DNA from: Diadema setosum
Lineage: Eukaryota; Echinodermata; Echinoidea; Diadematoida; Diadematidae
Reading direction: 5' to 3'
NCBI RefSeq assembly: GCF_964275005.1
Contig: NC_092690.1
Location: 4,814,836-4,878,835, forward strand
Length of the DNA: 64,000 bases
Both the position numbers and the translations under genes were made by a program. Shown here piece after piece: positions 12,157-26,850 of this stretch (positions within the stretch are counted from its first letter, which is position 1; each line of letters opens with the position of its first letter). Below the pieces are notes generated by a model, which saw only the letters and a list, made by a program, of their open reading frames with translations, was not told the DNA's origin and searched no databases.

Positions 12157-15100
12157 AACTTTTTGACCTTGGGAGAGAAGTCCTCCCGTAGCTATGTTCG
12201 TGAGACGAAGAAGGAGAGGAAAAAAAAAACAAAAAGGGGGAGGGTACTCGTGTACAGGTGTACATAGAAAATTGTATGCTCTATGTTCTGTGACAGTACA
12301 AAGCCTACAGCTTCAGACTGTCTCGTTATAATTATAGCAGATTTTAGCAGGTGTAATCTTGGTAGATATGGCTCTGTGTGTTCTTGTTGTTTGACAAGAG
12401 TAGAGAGGAGTTGTTGTTGTTGTTTTTTTGATTCTTCATATTCAGGGAAAGCTCCTAGTTTGGGGATGTTCTCCTGGCAGAAGAGGGAAGCCAGTAATTG
12501 AGAAAAAGGAGTAATCGAACATTGATGTGTGTTGTTGGTGTATATAGTAAATGTATCACTACAGGTTCGAGTTTAATTGTAGTGTGATATGTATAGAATA
12601 ATAGAGAAATTGGTTTTCTCTGTGTACAGGTGGGAATGATTAGAGGTTTAAGAGCTGTGTATTTTATCTCAATGTACACAAAGAGCCATATTATTTTTTT
12701 TTTTTTTGGCAAGATACTGCGATCGTACAAAATATCGGAGATGATGGAGGCATCGCAGTTAGGTGTTGCACTACCCCAGTAGTTTGTGTTTTCTCTCGTA
12801 CTTGCTGTGTCATGCAATTTTGAAGGTACACACATGATTTCTGGCACAAATGTCATACGTGTCTAAATCAGGCTGCATGCAGCCCCTACTATAATCCCAG
12901 CCAAGTATTTTACACGTTAGAACATATTTGAAACTGTGCCACAATCATTAATCATAGTCGTAGACATCAGCACACGAGTTGAGGTATAACACACACACAC
13001 AAAAAAAAAGAATAATAATAATAATTTGTGACAAAGTTCACGGCCTTAGTGTCTGCGAAAGTTTTAATGGCAAAGCGCCACATCCTTTTTCCGAAGGTAT
13101 GGTCTGTAGTCACAGCATGTTGAACATTTTTAGAGCTGACGGCAAATTTTACCTTAAAACTGGTGTGATTCATCGAATCTTTCTATCTTCAAACATGGCT
13201 GCCAAGTTTCCCTAATTCTGCAGGGGGCGCCCTGAAAAAAAAAAAGAAAAGAAAAACAAAGATGTCTCATCATGATAAGAGTCTCCCTGACTAGGGGATA
13301 TTGTTGTCTGTTGAAATGCATGAAACCAATTTTTCTGTGTAACCCCCTTGAATTGGATGTGTAAATGTTAACACGCTTGCTTCAAATAGTTTGTACATAC
13401 CATATGGATCACTGATGGCTCTTCTCTCACTTTTAAAACGACTGTTTGTCATGTTGAGGTACTGGATTTTTTGGTTATTATTAGTGCTATATGTAAGCAA
13501 GAGATGTACAGATTAACAGTTTTCTTGCAACTGAAATACATGTGTACTGTATGTATGACCAATCCAATTTCAGTCCAACACTGTTTCGAGAAAGATGTTG
13601 CTGTGTAGTCACACACCAGTAGCCGCGTCATAATTTTGTCTAGGTTTTTGCGGTATCTAACCAGTCTTGTCAACTCTGCTTCTCAGATGAGTAAAATCCT
13701 TGTGATATAAAGTGATACATAGAAATTTGCACTTACAAGTATAATCAAGCAGTCAGAATGCATGAGGTCTACTCATTGTACAGGAGGAAACACGGTAATC
13801 GAAACTGCAGTTACAATTGTATGTTTATATTTGATGTTAGATATCGCGATAGTTTGCCAGACATAGCATCTGGATTATACTTGGTGGAGGCTCCGTCTGA
13901 TGTGAGAATATTTTCTCCCGCATTTCAGTGGAAAAAAAAAAACAAAAACAAAAAACGAAATGACAGCAAAATTGGCCAATGATACCAAATTTCTTCAAGT
14001 ACTTAATTGATATACAAGGCGAGTGATAGATTCCAATAGCTCAGCAGAGCTCTTGTAAAGCGTGTGCATGTAAGCTCAGCTAGTTAGAGTGTAGCGTGAT
14101 GCTTGTTTTAGTTGGGTGGGGACTTCAGGTTTTTCACTTTATTATTAGGGGTAGCAAAGAGAAAGGTACAATGTACTGCCAGTTTAAAAGAGTATAACAT
14201 AGACTTGAATTTTTCATCGAAATATCTGCCTCTGTGCTGTGGTATTTTTATGGGCAGAAAAGAAATTCTATTCTGTGTTAAAGTTTGTACAGCTCTGACT
14301 CTTCAGAGGTCTCACCAAAATGCGGGACATTTTGCAAGAAATTATTTTTGGAGGTCAAGAGCTGCGACGTGACTGACGGATGACATTTGACCTATTGTGC
14401 CACGAATTCAGCAAATCGTTCAAAGAAGGCACGTTCTGAAATTTTACGATTGCCACATTTTTTTTCCCTTTGATTTCATCATCACAATTTTACTAACTTT
14501 CACGTCCTAACATTTCTCAGGTGATGGGGTCAAAAGATGCCATGCTCCAACCAGGAGAAATCCAACAGCAAATGATTGTATTTTATTCTGCTGATTCTAT
14601 TCATCTTGGGCAGACTGCTTTGATTTTAAAACATCGTATTTCGGCAAGACCTTGGCAAAGGAGATAGGATTTTGTTTTCAATTTTTGTTGTTTTTTTTCT
14701 TTCTCTTTTTTTGAAAAATGACTTTCCCTTTTCAAGCTTGGAGACACAGACAATTTTTTACAGTCTCTCTCGTACCGAGTGGGCATTAACCTCCACGACA
14801 TTTCAATCTCTGTGTGCAAGAGGGCATCCCATCACAAGACGGAGTCGCCGTCACTGGTCAACAACGACCAATAGAGGGAGCCAGATCAGTATCTGTGACA
14901 GCCCTGCCCCTCATCACAGAGCATGCGATATACAAAATATATATTTATATATAAATGTATATCATACGGCACTTCATTGCTGGCTTTTGATCTTTAAGGG
15001 GAAAAAAAAATGAAAATGAATGGATTTGGAGGGGGAAAAAAAAAAATCAAATATCAGTGGTTTTTCTATTACAACTACCTCGGTTCTGAGTTTTTAAGTG

Positions 15101-16680
15101 AAAGAATGTGTTTTGATACATTTTTTTTTTTCTCTGCCTCTTTCTGGAGCTTGTTTCTATTTGCACTATGAATGAAAGTGCCAATGCCTAGGCCCATGCC
15201 TGTGAAATAGCATCAAAATCACAAAAGCGACTGCCCCGGATGTTCATTTTTCTCTAGTGGCCAGCTTTGTCTAACCACTTTTCTGGCAGGGTGTACTCGA
15301 TTGCAGTGAGACTAAGTAACAGTGTATGTGTCAGATTTGATGGACTGACCAAAGTGTTGAACGTTGAAAAATGTATCAGAAAATCAAATTTTCAGTGACG
15401 GGCTTCTGTGATGTAGGGGGACTTGTGTCTGTGTGACGGCCGCTTGTGCACTAAGTCGTGCAGTGTGAAAGCGCATGAAATTTTGTGATTTTCTTCAAAC
15501 CACTCATTGTACATAGAAAGGAGTGCAGTAGAACAGGGTGTTAATTATGTGTTGTTTGAAGGTGTTAATTATGTCTTTTGAAGGGTTGTATACTGTCAGT
15601 CACAATTTAAGCCTCATCTCATTACAGCCAGTAAAAATTATCTGCCGCGTTCGAAAAACACAGTTAAGACATTTCTTTTGTTATCATTATATCTATTTTC
15701 TTCTCACAAGTTTGTGCTGGCAGACAACAAAAGCCATATTTGATAGGACAGCAAAATCAAACTTTTGAGAGTGCGCAAATTTAAGACGGACTGCTGTGCA
15801 AAATACTTCGCTTTGTGTTTGCTGTATCAAGCACTTCTAATTAGCTTTTCCTGGCTCCCAAATGCATGTTACCCAGAGAAAAAAACATGTTCCCATTCTC
15901 TTTTTTTTTTTTTTCGTGCAAAGTTTGCTCGTGTAGCTGAAATGTCTCTTTCTTTCTTGTTTGTTAGCTTAGTGCCTTAAAAAAAAAAAAAAAAAAATAG
16001 GAAATGCTGTGTAGACATTCCAATTTCACTGCCCGTGGACAATTTTTTAGTCTTGTTCATCGTAAGCAAAATTGGTGCAGTGGATGCATGAAATGATTGA
16101 ATGGAACATAGTAATAGCATCCAGATGAAAAGTCGAAATTTGCTCAAGTTCTCCTGATGCTTAGTGCAAGAGGAATAGTTTTGTGCTTGTTTCTACTTTT
16201 AAGTATTGTGTCATTCACTAATTTGCACGTTATGACTTGTAAAAAGTTTAAGACTGTATGCTACAAAAGAGATGTAATTATGATGTTAAAAAGTACTTTT
16301 TCCTCGTTCTTTTTTATATTTCGCAAGTGATGCTCGTTTGTCTATCTGTAAATTTTGGATTTCTATTAACCATGTAACTACTGCGTGTTTGCACGAACAA
16401 AAAAATGTAACTTTACATCTATAAATATTGATTTGTACCACCCATCGTGATATATCGTACATGTTTTTTGTTTGTTTTTTTCAGTAGGTCATGATCTACA
16501 GTTGCGTATTTATTACCTTTTTTCAAAAGAAAATTTCAGGCTTTAGACATGTTTGGTTTATTTGCAAAAAAATATAAATACAATAAATAAATATCACTGT
16601 GACACTTTTTATTAGATTGCCATTTTTTTTTTTCATTTAAAGTCCATTAATAAAAGTTTGCATTTTCTTGTTAAAAGACT
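12157..16680 (+). other. Probable long 3' UTR of the ITIM-tail gene
   Basis: After the TGA there is about 4.5 kb of mostly unique, T- and A-rich sequence with no supported exon. Possible AATAAA poly(A) signals lie at 16582-16587 and 16649-16654. The extent is inference; transcript reads would settle it. Homopolymer tracts (for example poly-A near 15980) are present. Confidence 0.35.
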
Positions 16681-16849
16681 CATATTGTATTTGATATTCT
16701 GTTTATTCTATCATTACATTAAACTTGAGCAGTATACAGAAAGAAACAGAGTATTTGCTATACTTATTGTGTACTTAATGTCACCCTTGATGTAATCCAT
16801 GTCAGTTGTAGTCGTGTAGGTAATAGTTGTACAATCCACAAGTTGTACA

Positions 16850-17225
16850 GCCCACGAGGCATACGGGCCATGAACACAAGGCAAATAAGGCCCATGGGCC
16901 CACCACTAGGCAAGCAAGGCCCTCCAGTTTGACACTATAAAGCAAAAAATGCCCTCAAGACCGACACATTAAGCCCCATGAGGTAATGTTGAACTCTTGG
17001 GCCTTTTTTTACATAGTGGCAAACTCATGGGCCTGGTGTCAGACTCTTGGGTCTTTTTGCCTAGTGCTGGACTCGGGGGCTGGCTTTACCAACTGTCGGA
17101 CACATTGGCCTTATTTCCCAAGTGTGGGGCTCATGGGCTTTTATGTCTCGTAGGCTGTATGACTCATGGACCTTTTTTTTTTCAATGACAAACTCATGGG
17201 CCATATAACTCGTGGGATGACCCCC
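16850..17225. repeat. Foldback repeat of GGGCC-CATGAG units
   Basis: The left half carries words such as AGGCCCATGGGCC and CCCCATGAGG. The right half carries their complements (ACTCATGGGCC, TGACTCATGG). The whole forms an imperfect foldback built from short repeated units. The flank CTCGTGGGATGACCCCCATT is the complement of the left flank of the related element at 33825-34105. Confidence 0.6.
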
Positions 17226-17294
17226 ATTGAAATGTTTAGAAAGACAAGGTGATGTTATTTCAGAGAAAATGCTCCTACTGTCTCATTGCCCTGC

Positions 17295-17716
17295 TACTGT
17301 AAAAGTGGATATTTTTGCGCGACTAATTTTTTCGCGCCAGGTAAGAATAGTTTCGCATGTTTTTAATTCTGCGGAATCAAGACATCAACTGCTGGAACAT
17401 ATGTACGATCCAACAAAATTACGTCACCATTAAATGTATGTGCCAACAGACTTTGAATTCAGGTTGAAAAAAAAACAAACAAAAAACATTGAGCCCAACT
17501 ACATTACAATGTACAGACAAATTGCAATATCATGGTCCTAGAGAATAGAGATATGAGGCAAGTAGAAAGTGGATATTTACAACTTACCTTTGATGACATC
17601 TTTGTTTTTGAAAGGAAAAATATTCATGTACATTGTACTCTTATTTTCGCGCTATCTTCCACTTGCGCGAAATGCGCCAATATTTCAACTCCGCAAAAAT
17701 TTCCACTTTTACAGTA
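17295..17716. mobile_element. TA-flanked MITE with TACTGTAAAAGTGGA termini
   Basis: The left end TACTGTAAAAGTGGATATTT and the reverse complement of the right end, TACTGTAAAAGTGGAAATTT, are nearly identical and bordered by TA. The inside has GCGCGAAA-type words. A decayed relative is at about 35594-35775. Tc1/mariner-type termini are likely; there is no ORF of note. Confidence 0.8.
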
Positions 17717-20700
17717 CATTTATGTTGATTTGCAGGTCACTTTGGTTGTTCTTCGTGTGTGGTTTTTGTCTGTTGTAACACTACATGTACTTGTATACTG
17801 TATTGACCAGAGATCCAATTTGATTGCATATTAAAGAAATCAATGATTAAAAAGGGTAGCTGTGTGTTTGTGAGCGTGATTTACTGGCCTCATACACTGT
17901 ACCTTCTCTGGGGTTCCCTAGCATTAATTTTATACCTGGTTACCTGTTGGTATAATTGTCTCTTAAGTCCCGAATCGTGAAATATATGGCCCAAACACTA
18001 CAGTTATATAACATCGCCAAATTGAGGGTGGTTTACCTCATAATGTAAAAACTAGGTATGTAAATCAAAGCATACATGGAAATACAGTCATGTACCATCC
18101 TTGATAAAAGGTAGGTACAACAATTCATTTTTCCTCTAAATGATGCTGTGTAGAATGATATAAAGGTTTATACTGTATCTTTACTGTATTGGAAGTCCCC
18201 TCAATTACACCTTCCCGCTTTGTCGAAAATTCTGAAATTCCTATAGGTTGCCTAAGACACACGAGCTTGCCATTAGCAGGGGGATTTTTATCCCCCAACC
18301 CTAATCATCTGCCCCCCCCCCCCCATATTAAACAACAATCAAAACAATAACCCATATTAATCATCACTGGCATTCAGTGTGGGGGTTAAACAATTTGGCC
18401 TATTAAATGAGCCTCAAAGAACAACTTTCCCGAGGAAATAAACCCCTATTTGATTCATGGTCATGAGTTAGCGCCAATAAATTATAGGATAAGATACATT
18501 GTAAAGAGTAATTAGTTTGCTGGAGTCCCAGTAGTTCTTACATTTGCGCCGTAAATTAGCTCCTACATACATTTATAGATGTATATGCCCTATGTTAGAA
18601 TAATTATCTTCAGTTTCTAGATGAAACAGGCCACTATTGTTTATTGTGTGTTTTGTTTTGTTTTGTTTTGTTTAAATTGTGTGCGTGTTTTCTTTTTTTC
18701 ATAAAGAACATTTATGTTGCTGTTCTTAAATCATTGATGGCCATTTGAGAATTTAAAAAAAAAAGTAAATACATCTTGTCAACGAATACATGTACTATAT
18801 TTTTTGCCAACTTTCAAGCATGTCACAAATTCATTTGAGTGATTATTCCCATTGATGTACAGCTATCCTTGTTATTGTATAGTGTACATACCAGTTTGTT
18901 ATTCCTGTTTGTACATTGTATACCGCATTCCGAATTTTGATGGCGAGTTGGCAGGCAGGTAGATGTTTATACGTTGATGACTTAATAGAAAGGTACCGCC
19001 CAACTGGCGCAGAAATATGTTTTTGCCGTTAAAGGCACTGCTTGTTGAACAGTGATTCTGGTTTGAAAAGTTTGAGCTGCACAGTCGTGCAGTACAGTGC
19101 TGCAAGAATATCTGGTCTGGAGTGAATTTGCGATATGAAGCAGTGGAACTGAGAATAAACGATAGTTGTGTGCTGCAAAAATGAGGAATTTCAAAGACCT
19201 CTAGCACGTAAGTGTCAAGAAATACCACATTCAATGTAATTCTCAGGCAGCAGTAGTAAACACTCTATAAGGATGATGATAGTCGATTCATAGGATTTTT
19301 GAATGATGGCAGCAAAATTCTCAAAAGTGTTCTGTGCTGACTGTTTGGGTTTTTTTTTTTCAGTTTTGAGCATTTAAACATCATCATACATCTCTGTGAG
19401 AATAGGCAATATCTGAATTTCAGCCACTATAATGTTGTTTAGCAACATACATGTATTAACCTGTTCATTTACCCACCATGCTCCCAAAGATTGTGGGTTA
19501 AATGTTCATTATTTGAAGTAGAATTACTAATGGCCTTCAAAACCTCTTTGACCTATACTGTACGAAGAGTGGATATTTCCATGCTAGTGATTTTTTGGCG
19601 CTCAGCCGGGCAAGATAAATCAAATATTGCATGCTTTTAATTCCATAGAATCAAAACATTGATTAGTGGCCACATATCAAGGAAAAATATTCATTCATAG
19701 TATATCACAGTTATCAAGTAGGTCCCTATTTGTGACCAAGCATAGCTTGTTGCTATTACAGGTAAGCCTTCGGAAAGTCAATTGTTCAAGAGTTATGGAT
19801 TAGTTGGTCGTGTATCATCGCTTGATTGCCGTCATATTAAATGACTGTACAGTTGTGGAGCCAAGTCATGTTACATATGATAGACAGTCAGTAGAAAAGA
19901 AAACGAATATTTCAATGTGAATAAGAACAAATCTGTACTGTTTTTCTTCTATCTTGTTTTTCGTTTTGATCATTCTACGATAGGATGCAATCTATTCAAC
20001 TGATTATCTCATAGTGAGGTGTTACACTGTGTATTAGATATTATGCAATCCTAAGTTTCTCTCTTTTTCTTTCTTTTTTCTTTTTTTTTCTTTTTTGTCA
20101 TGACATCCAACTTTTAGTTGAGTGCACATTATGCATGACACAAATAATCTGTGGGAGTAGTGTACTTATTGTTTATACATACCATGCATTACACTTTTCA
20201 TGTAATAAATTGCCATTGGAGAGATGTCAGATTATAGCTAAGAGTACATCATCCTTACTCTGTAGTCAGATTTGTGCTGCTTTTGGACTATATTCATCTT
20301 AATGGTCCCACATATTTGATTTCATGTCGCACAGTAGCATCTGTTTCTGATTGAATGGAAACCTGTTGTCAGCTATTGTAGACATTATACAGTCTTAGAT
20401 TTAATCGTGCAGTATTCTGCAGCATACCGTCTTTAAAACATCATATGTGCGCACTGGTTTAATTTGAGTGGGAAGAAGAAAGAAAAAAAAAAGGAAAAAA
20501 ATTACAGATTTCTATTCATCTTGTACATACAAATTTTTATGTTTGGAATTATTCTTATATACATATTACGTAATTGTCAAATGTCATGAAGCTGTAATTA
20601 TGGATAATTTATGTGAAAGTCTGCATTTGTGAAATTCTTTTAATTTCAGGTGCTGTAATGATGGTATGTTGTAACTTAATTGCTAGTTGGCAAATCTACA

Positions 20701-22351
20701 ATTCTTTTGTCTGGTCTGTAGTATCTGATTGTTATAACTATATTACGCCAATCACTACGCCTCTCTTTCTCCTCCCCCCCCCCCCCCCAACTTACCATTT
20801 CTCATGTTCACTCTCCTCACTTTCACTACATTTCTCACACATGAGCTATAAGATCTGCTGTTAATGTAAAAAGTAGCCCTTTTCTTTTCTTGTCAGTGAG
20901 TTGTTTCTTCCCTCATTGAGACAATTCAGTTAGTTTACGTTTTCTCTTTCATCGATCTACAATGATCCCTTGAATGTAGTATACTAGTAGGAAGTAAATC
21001 TTCTTGCATTGATACTATCCTCTGATCAGCACTACTACAAAAATGTTACACCCATCACATAATTTTCCTGCCCTCCCCCCCCCCCCCCCCCATTATGCAG
21101 TTGCTGTAAAGGGGGGGTGTTTCACAAAGGATTCTTCTCTAATGATGTGAAAGTTAGATCAACTTAAAGATGTGTATATAACATGCTATATTGGCTACCA
21201 TGTTCACTTTTGTTTAAAATCTAATTCAGACTCCTTTTCAAATTATTTTCAAAGTCTATAGAAAGGCTCCTTCATCACATATTCTGTTCTGCATATCTAT
21301 GCCTTCTTGAAAAAGTCTCCAAAATGATTGTCATTTAAAAGTTAGAATGTCATCAAAGACACATGCGACATACCGTCATTTTAAGTTAAACATACATTGT
21401 AACTGTAAGATTGACTTAAATCCTTTGTGAAATATACCCCAGGTTCCATTATTTTGATTTCGTTGTTGTGTCCATCATGTCAGAAAAATCAGCAGGATCA
21501 TTGACTCATTCATTTACTTTAGTGTCATATCTGTATTTATTTCCACTTTTTTCATGATCTATTACAATTCTAATTCTCGCATTGCGATATATTGTTGTTT
21601 GAAATAAAAGGTGTTACCCAAGGAAAAGGATTCAAAAAAGTAATACTCTTGTCGGTACTGCTTTTGTAAGTTGTGTTGTGGTGATAAGAGTATGATAGAG
21701 TTCCAAGTTGTACGATGGAAACTCAGGATAACAAGATCCTTGGGACCAAGACAATAGTTTGTTCTGTATATCAGATACTTTGTTATATCAGTAGTCATTA
21801 AACAATACAAGACAAAGGAGATAAATTCTTTGGGACAGGCTAAATTAGTTCGGTATATCAGGTATTTGTTATATCAAATCTCATATCAAGTTTCCATTGT
21901 AGCATAGAGTAGGAGTGTCATGTTCCATAATCACTTTTATTTGGGGAAGGGCAAGCTTTGCTCAGAATTCTTTTATACCATATGGTAACCATGGGAACCA
22001 ATGAATAAAACAAGACAAATCGCCCTTTATTTGTGTAAATAGACACCATTCTGTGTTTGTTTAGGTCGATGAAGGGCAATTTGTCAACAAGTTGCAATAA
22101 AAAACATCAATATAAGAATCATCAATTTGAAAAATAAAAGTTCAAGTTATTAAAAAAAAATGCATAAGGCTTTTGAGTTTGGTAGCATAGGAAAATCAGG
22201 TTCTTAGGCAGTAAGAGGGAAAAAAAAAAACAATGAAAATGAAAAATGGCAAGGAGCTGGGTTCACCAAGGTGGGAAAATAGGAAGAGAGAGAGAATGAA
22301 AGAAAGAAAGAAAGAAAAAAAAATGACACTTTGTATTCATCAAGATAAAAA
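17717..22351. other. Non-coding spacer
   Basis: No exon could be supported. A decayed copy of the GTGGATATTT-type MITE half-end is visible near 19560-19680. There is a TTTTG microsatellite near 18650, pyrimidine tracts near 20060, and poly-C runs near 20776 and 21077. One MITE (21113-21440) is listed separately. Confidence 0.5.
21113..21440. mobile_element. MITE with TTTCACAAAGGATT termini
   Basis: The left end GGGGTGTTTCACAAAGGATT is mirrored by AATCCTTTGTGAAATATACC at the right end. No ORF is present. The word TTTCACAAAGG is reminiscent of abundant GGGCCC..TTTCAYAAAGC-type MITEs, one of which is at 48208-48530. Confidence 0.65.
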
Positions 22352-23300
22352 TGTGGCCCTGCATCACAAAACCAACAAAAAGTCGCCAAATATTGGTTTC
22401 TATAAGTAAGAAGGGCAGGGTCTGAAAGAGCGGACTCTAAGCTTTAAGATGATGTGTAACTAAATTCAAATGGAATCTATAGTGTGCAGCGAACCTATCT
22501 AAAATATTGGGAAGAAAGCACACACAGACTGGAAAGGTGTGTCTACTGAGAAAAGAAGCATTGAAATTCGCCGTACATAGGGGCTACTCAAGCGCTCAAG
22601 CCGACTCTCTGCAATGATTAAGACAAAAAACGAGAAGTAAAACTCCAGGGGACAGCTGAACAATAAAGAGATTTTTAAGCTGAAATTGAGCATGCTCTGA
22701 CGAACAAGAAATGAAGGGTTTGTTAATAAGTCCATTTTTTTAAGATTTTGAAGTACGATCTCTGTCATAATGTACAAAATAATACCTTGCAAATGATATA
22801 TTGGTCACTACATATAAAGGTATATTTTCAAAGTTATGGTCAAAAGAAGCAAAAACATTTTCTTATTATTCTCTTTATTTTTCATGACCTTTAATCGCAA
22901 ATATCTCCATTTGCCAAATATGGACTTATCGGTTTTTGCAAACAAACTCCTCAAATTTAAAAGCAGTAGGCCTATAGCATCATCTTTTGAAAAGTTATTA
23001 CAGTGGAATTAGTGAAGAGTGTGTACAATATGTGAATGGTTTTGAAATGAAAAGGGGACTATAAAGGCATATAAGGATCTATAATCGTAATAAAAAAGAA
23101 AATGTAGGAAATCTGCTAAAACACAATTTCCCATTCGTTTTATGATTCCAAACTTCAGGGAGATGTTGATGAAGAATGGCTCTTTTAGAAAATATGAAAA
23201 TCTCGTGATTGACTATCGGTCCACCCGTTTCACCGACCTTGATTCCTCACGTAAAATCAGGGGTTGCGACTTTTTGTCGGTTTTGTGATGCACGGCCACA
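22352..23300. mobile_element. 949-bp MITE, TGTGGCCCTGCATCAC termini
   Basis: The 35-bp ends at 22352-22386 and 23266-23300 match in inverted orientation with two differences. The interior shares recognisable segments with 11231-11924, for example CTTTAAGATGATGTGTAACT against the matching block near 11320. It has no coding capacity. Confidence 0.82.
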
Positions 23301-23519
23301 AAATATCAAAAGGCACCGCCCCCCCCCCCCCCCTCCCAAAAAAAAAAAGGAATAACATTGTGATATATTATTTTATGTTATATATTATCAATAAAGGATT
23401 TTAATGCAAAAATAATATAAATCTCAATATAAATTTCAGATTAAAGCTGATCCGGCTTTCCTCAAGAAATCACTTCTTCCTTATCTTTATTCTCCTTTAA
23501 AAGTAAACTAAAACAGTTA

Positions 23520-23700
23520 CAGTCAAACCTGTCTTAGCGGCCACCTGCCTATAGCGGCCACTGAAAAATCCCCCGCACAAAAATCCTGTATTATGAACCC
23601 CTTTTATAGCGGCAACCTGCCTAACGCGGCAGCGGCCACTCATTTTGTATCCCGTGGAGAATATCTATCTACCTGCATATTTATAGCGGCCACATAAAAA
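23520..23700. repeat. AGCGGCCAC-rich transposon end
   Basis: It begins CAGTCAAACCTGTCTTAGCG and repeats TAGCGGCCAC-type words at about 20-60-base intervals. It looks like one end of a DNA-transposon relative. I could not find the matching inverted end, so it may be a fragment. Confidence 0.45.
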
Positions 23701-26500
23701 AAGTACATAAATAAATAAATAAATAAATGAGAAAAAAAATGCTGAACCATTAAATCAACGATGTCTTTTACGTTCATTGCGTGAATTCTATTATACCGAG
23801 TCCTAGCGCAGTACGCACAATCACACAGACACGATTGACAAAACATTAATGCAGCTCTTTGCCACGAAGAGCCGTCTTACCCCCGTAAGCTAGATTAGCT
23901 GATCTAGACTTTTGTAATGCCGCCCTAGCTGTATAGATGCTACAAAGGCAAATACAACTCCTAACAACATCTTAGAATTTTACTCAAATGCTTTTGAACA
24001 AGGATGATATTCAGTAATGGTACATGATTGTCTGGGAGCGGTATTGTTTGTTGTTTGCGTAAGCTTCACACATGTCATCATCAATCGCCATCGAACTCGG
24101 CACTCGACTAGCCCCGTTCATGCAAACCGGTAGTCCAACCAGAGCAGTTCCTCAGGTCCCAAATGTTGTTTTATACGCACTTCGCTGAGTAACATCATAA
24201 CGCAGTATATTATTCTTTTCAAACACCTCGAAGTGTAGGTTTTTATCCAACAGATAGGTCGAGAAGCAACATGACGGTTGGTCTATATTAGTTCATTTGT
24301 TAACATTGATTTTGATAATGGAATAATCCGAGTTGATCAAAACATTTATATTCGTTTTAAACGTTTTCACACCTATGACTTTGCTAGCTTTTATTTAGGC
24401 CCCATAATATTTCTATCCCCCGGAGACACCTTCGTACTATGATGTGACCATTAATATATGTGTTCAGTCGCAATCAAAAGACATGGTTGGATACATTCTG
24501 TATTCTTATGCGGATGTTGTATTGATGTCAATGAATTTGTTATTTATTTGAGAAAAAAAAATAAATTATAAAGATGAATCTAATTGAAGTGAACTGAACC
24601 TTTAAAAAAAAAAGCAACATCCGGTTTGTAATCAAACTCTTCAAAAAAAGTTTTAAAGATGCCATTTAACTGCATGAGATAACGATTAATTAGCAGCGAT
24701 TAGGCCTTTTCTTGGTTTTTGGATTTTAGCAGCTTTAATCTCAAATATCTTGAATGAAACGGATCATTATCCTTTAGGATTTAAACTCTTCATAAAAAAA
24801 AAATATATTATGCTATGCTCTTCAACCATAAAAGTACTCTGACGATCATTAGGAAGACAGGACAATTAATAATCATAAGTTAGGTGTGCCTTTTGTGTTA
24901 GCGTTATAACTGTAACAAGTAATGACTGATCGCAGTAATACAGTTAAATCGTTATATCATTAAGATGGATATACCATTATGCAACGAATGGCAAGTTGAA
25001 ATTATAAATTCGCAAGTCTTACGATATCGATATGAAATTCATTTTATAAATGACAATTAAGTTTTATCAGATGGCGACCGCGATATACTTTACTCCTTTG
25101 TAATGTTTTGACATTCCAGTCACGATTTCATGCCCTATTGACCGGATATTAATGGAACAAGTTCGCTTTGATAATGGATTGAGTTCATGCAGCAATATTA
25201 CTAGAACACATCGCAAAATGAGCTAACTCCATTCTTGTTAAGTTGACATATTTGTGATTAAAGCTGCTAAAAACAAAGGAAATGATAAGAAAATACGGGA
25301 CATTTTAATCATAACTTCTAGAATATCCTTTAATATACAAGTATGTCCCGAAGTGACATATTACTGGAAAGGTTTGCTCTACCAAGTATTTGATGGTGGA
25401 CTTAGTTTGAAATGTTAAAAAATGGCGCTTAGGTCATTTTGCAATAAACTATTATTCCCTCGATTTCCTGAAAGAGGCTGCCAGTCAATTGCTCTTTAGA
25501 TGTGCAAGAAAAGTTAATTATGTTGAATTTTCTTTACTATTTTCTGCAGGCCTATGTGAAGAGCCTATCGTTCTACGCATGTGTCATCGCAAACAGTTTT
25601 TCATCTCATCCATTTACGGTGGCACTGAAACTTCAAAAATTCATAACGTTTGAACAAATTATTGTCTGATTATGTTCAAACTTTCACTGATGTGTATGAA
25701 GAGTTTTGTCGCAAAACGAGCTGACTCCATTCGTAAATAAAGCTGCTAAAACCTGCACACACACACAAAACAAATGATAAGAAAATACAGGATATCTTTA
25801 ATCACAGCTTCTAGAATATTCCTTGTTATGTCACAAGTGAGATATTACTGGAAAGGTTTAAGTTTACTCACAGATGGTGTGATTATACTTTGAAAATGTT
25901 TAAAATTGACGCTTTTTATATTCTTTTTAGGTCTAGGTGTCGTTCTACGCATGTGACATTGCAAACTGTCGTAGTCTTCTCATCCAGTGATGGTGGCACT
26001 GAAACTTCAAAACATCATAACCTTTGAACAAATCGTCCGATTTTTCCCTATAAATTTCGTTCAAACTTTCACTGAATCAGTATGTGTCACAGTTAGAGTA
26101 ATTCGTGTTCTGTTAGTGCTACATTCACTCAATCAACCTAAAGGCCTTTCTGTGACCCTCAGATGCATAGCGCCATCTCCAGTTGGGTCAATGACAACGA
26201 AATTCATCGTCTTCATTTCGTGCACTCGATCACGGTGCGAATTCGTTTTTGTGTTCCAGATATACAGAATGATGACAGAATTTTGAAGACCTGTAAGTAC
26301 AATGGTGTAAATTCAACGGCAACATGTTCTCGTTACTGAATCAAATTGTTCATGTTCTCCCTTCCCCACTTGACATAATAATATGATACCGACCTGGAGA
26401 ACTACCGACGACGTAGTCCTATGTATTCATTTTCATGTAATGTAGCGTGTGCTTTAATTAAAGTTTGTTGTCTCGCTCGGATCGGGCGGGCGCGGGCGCG
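23701..26500. other. Spacer with a degenerate tandem duplication
   Basis: No exon is supported. Between about 25190 and 26090 two blocks recur in direct order. AGCTGCTAAAA..AATGATAAGAAAATAC is at 25262 and again at 25741. CGTTCTACGCATGTG..GGTGGCACTGAAACTTCAAA is at 25569 and again at 25941. The offsets (479 and 372 bases) differ because of indels between the copies. Confidence 0.55.
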
Positions 26501-26850
26501 GTCTAACGTTAGTAAAATGCTATGGTCCCATGATATACAGTGTAGGCGCTAATGTACCTTTGTACCCATGTTGATATCTCAAATTTCACTGAACAAAATA
26601 GCACCTAAATCATAGGAAATATTTGACAGTTCATTCTCAATCAATCACGTAAATTTGAGCCATGTCAGTTCTCGGTAAACATTCGTCGATCGCGGCGTAC
26701 AATACGCTGCTCTCTGCTTGCACAATCTGAAACTGAAGTGAAGGTAGCCATGTGGAATTATCCATGCAAATTTGTTTCAAGCAGGATCACAAAAACATGG
26801 AGCTGCTAATTAGACTATATGGCAAGTTGAATGAAATTGGTTAAGCCAAG

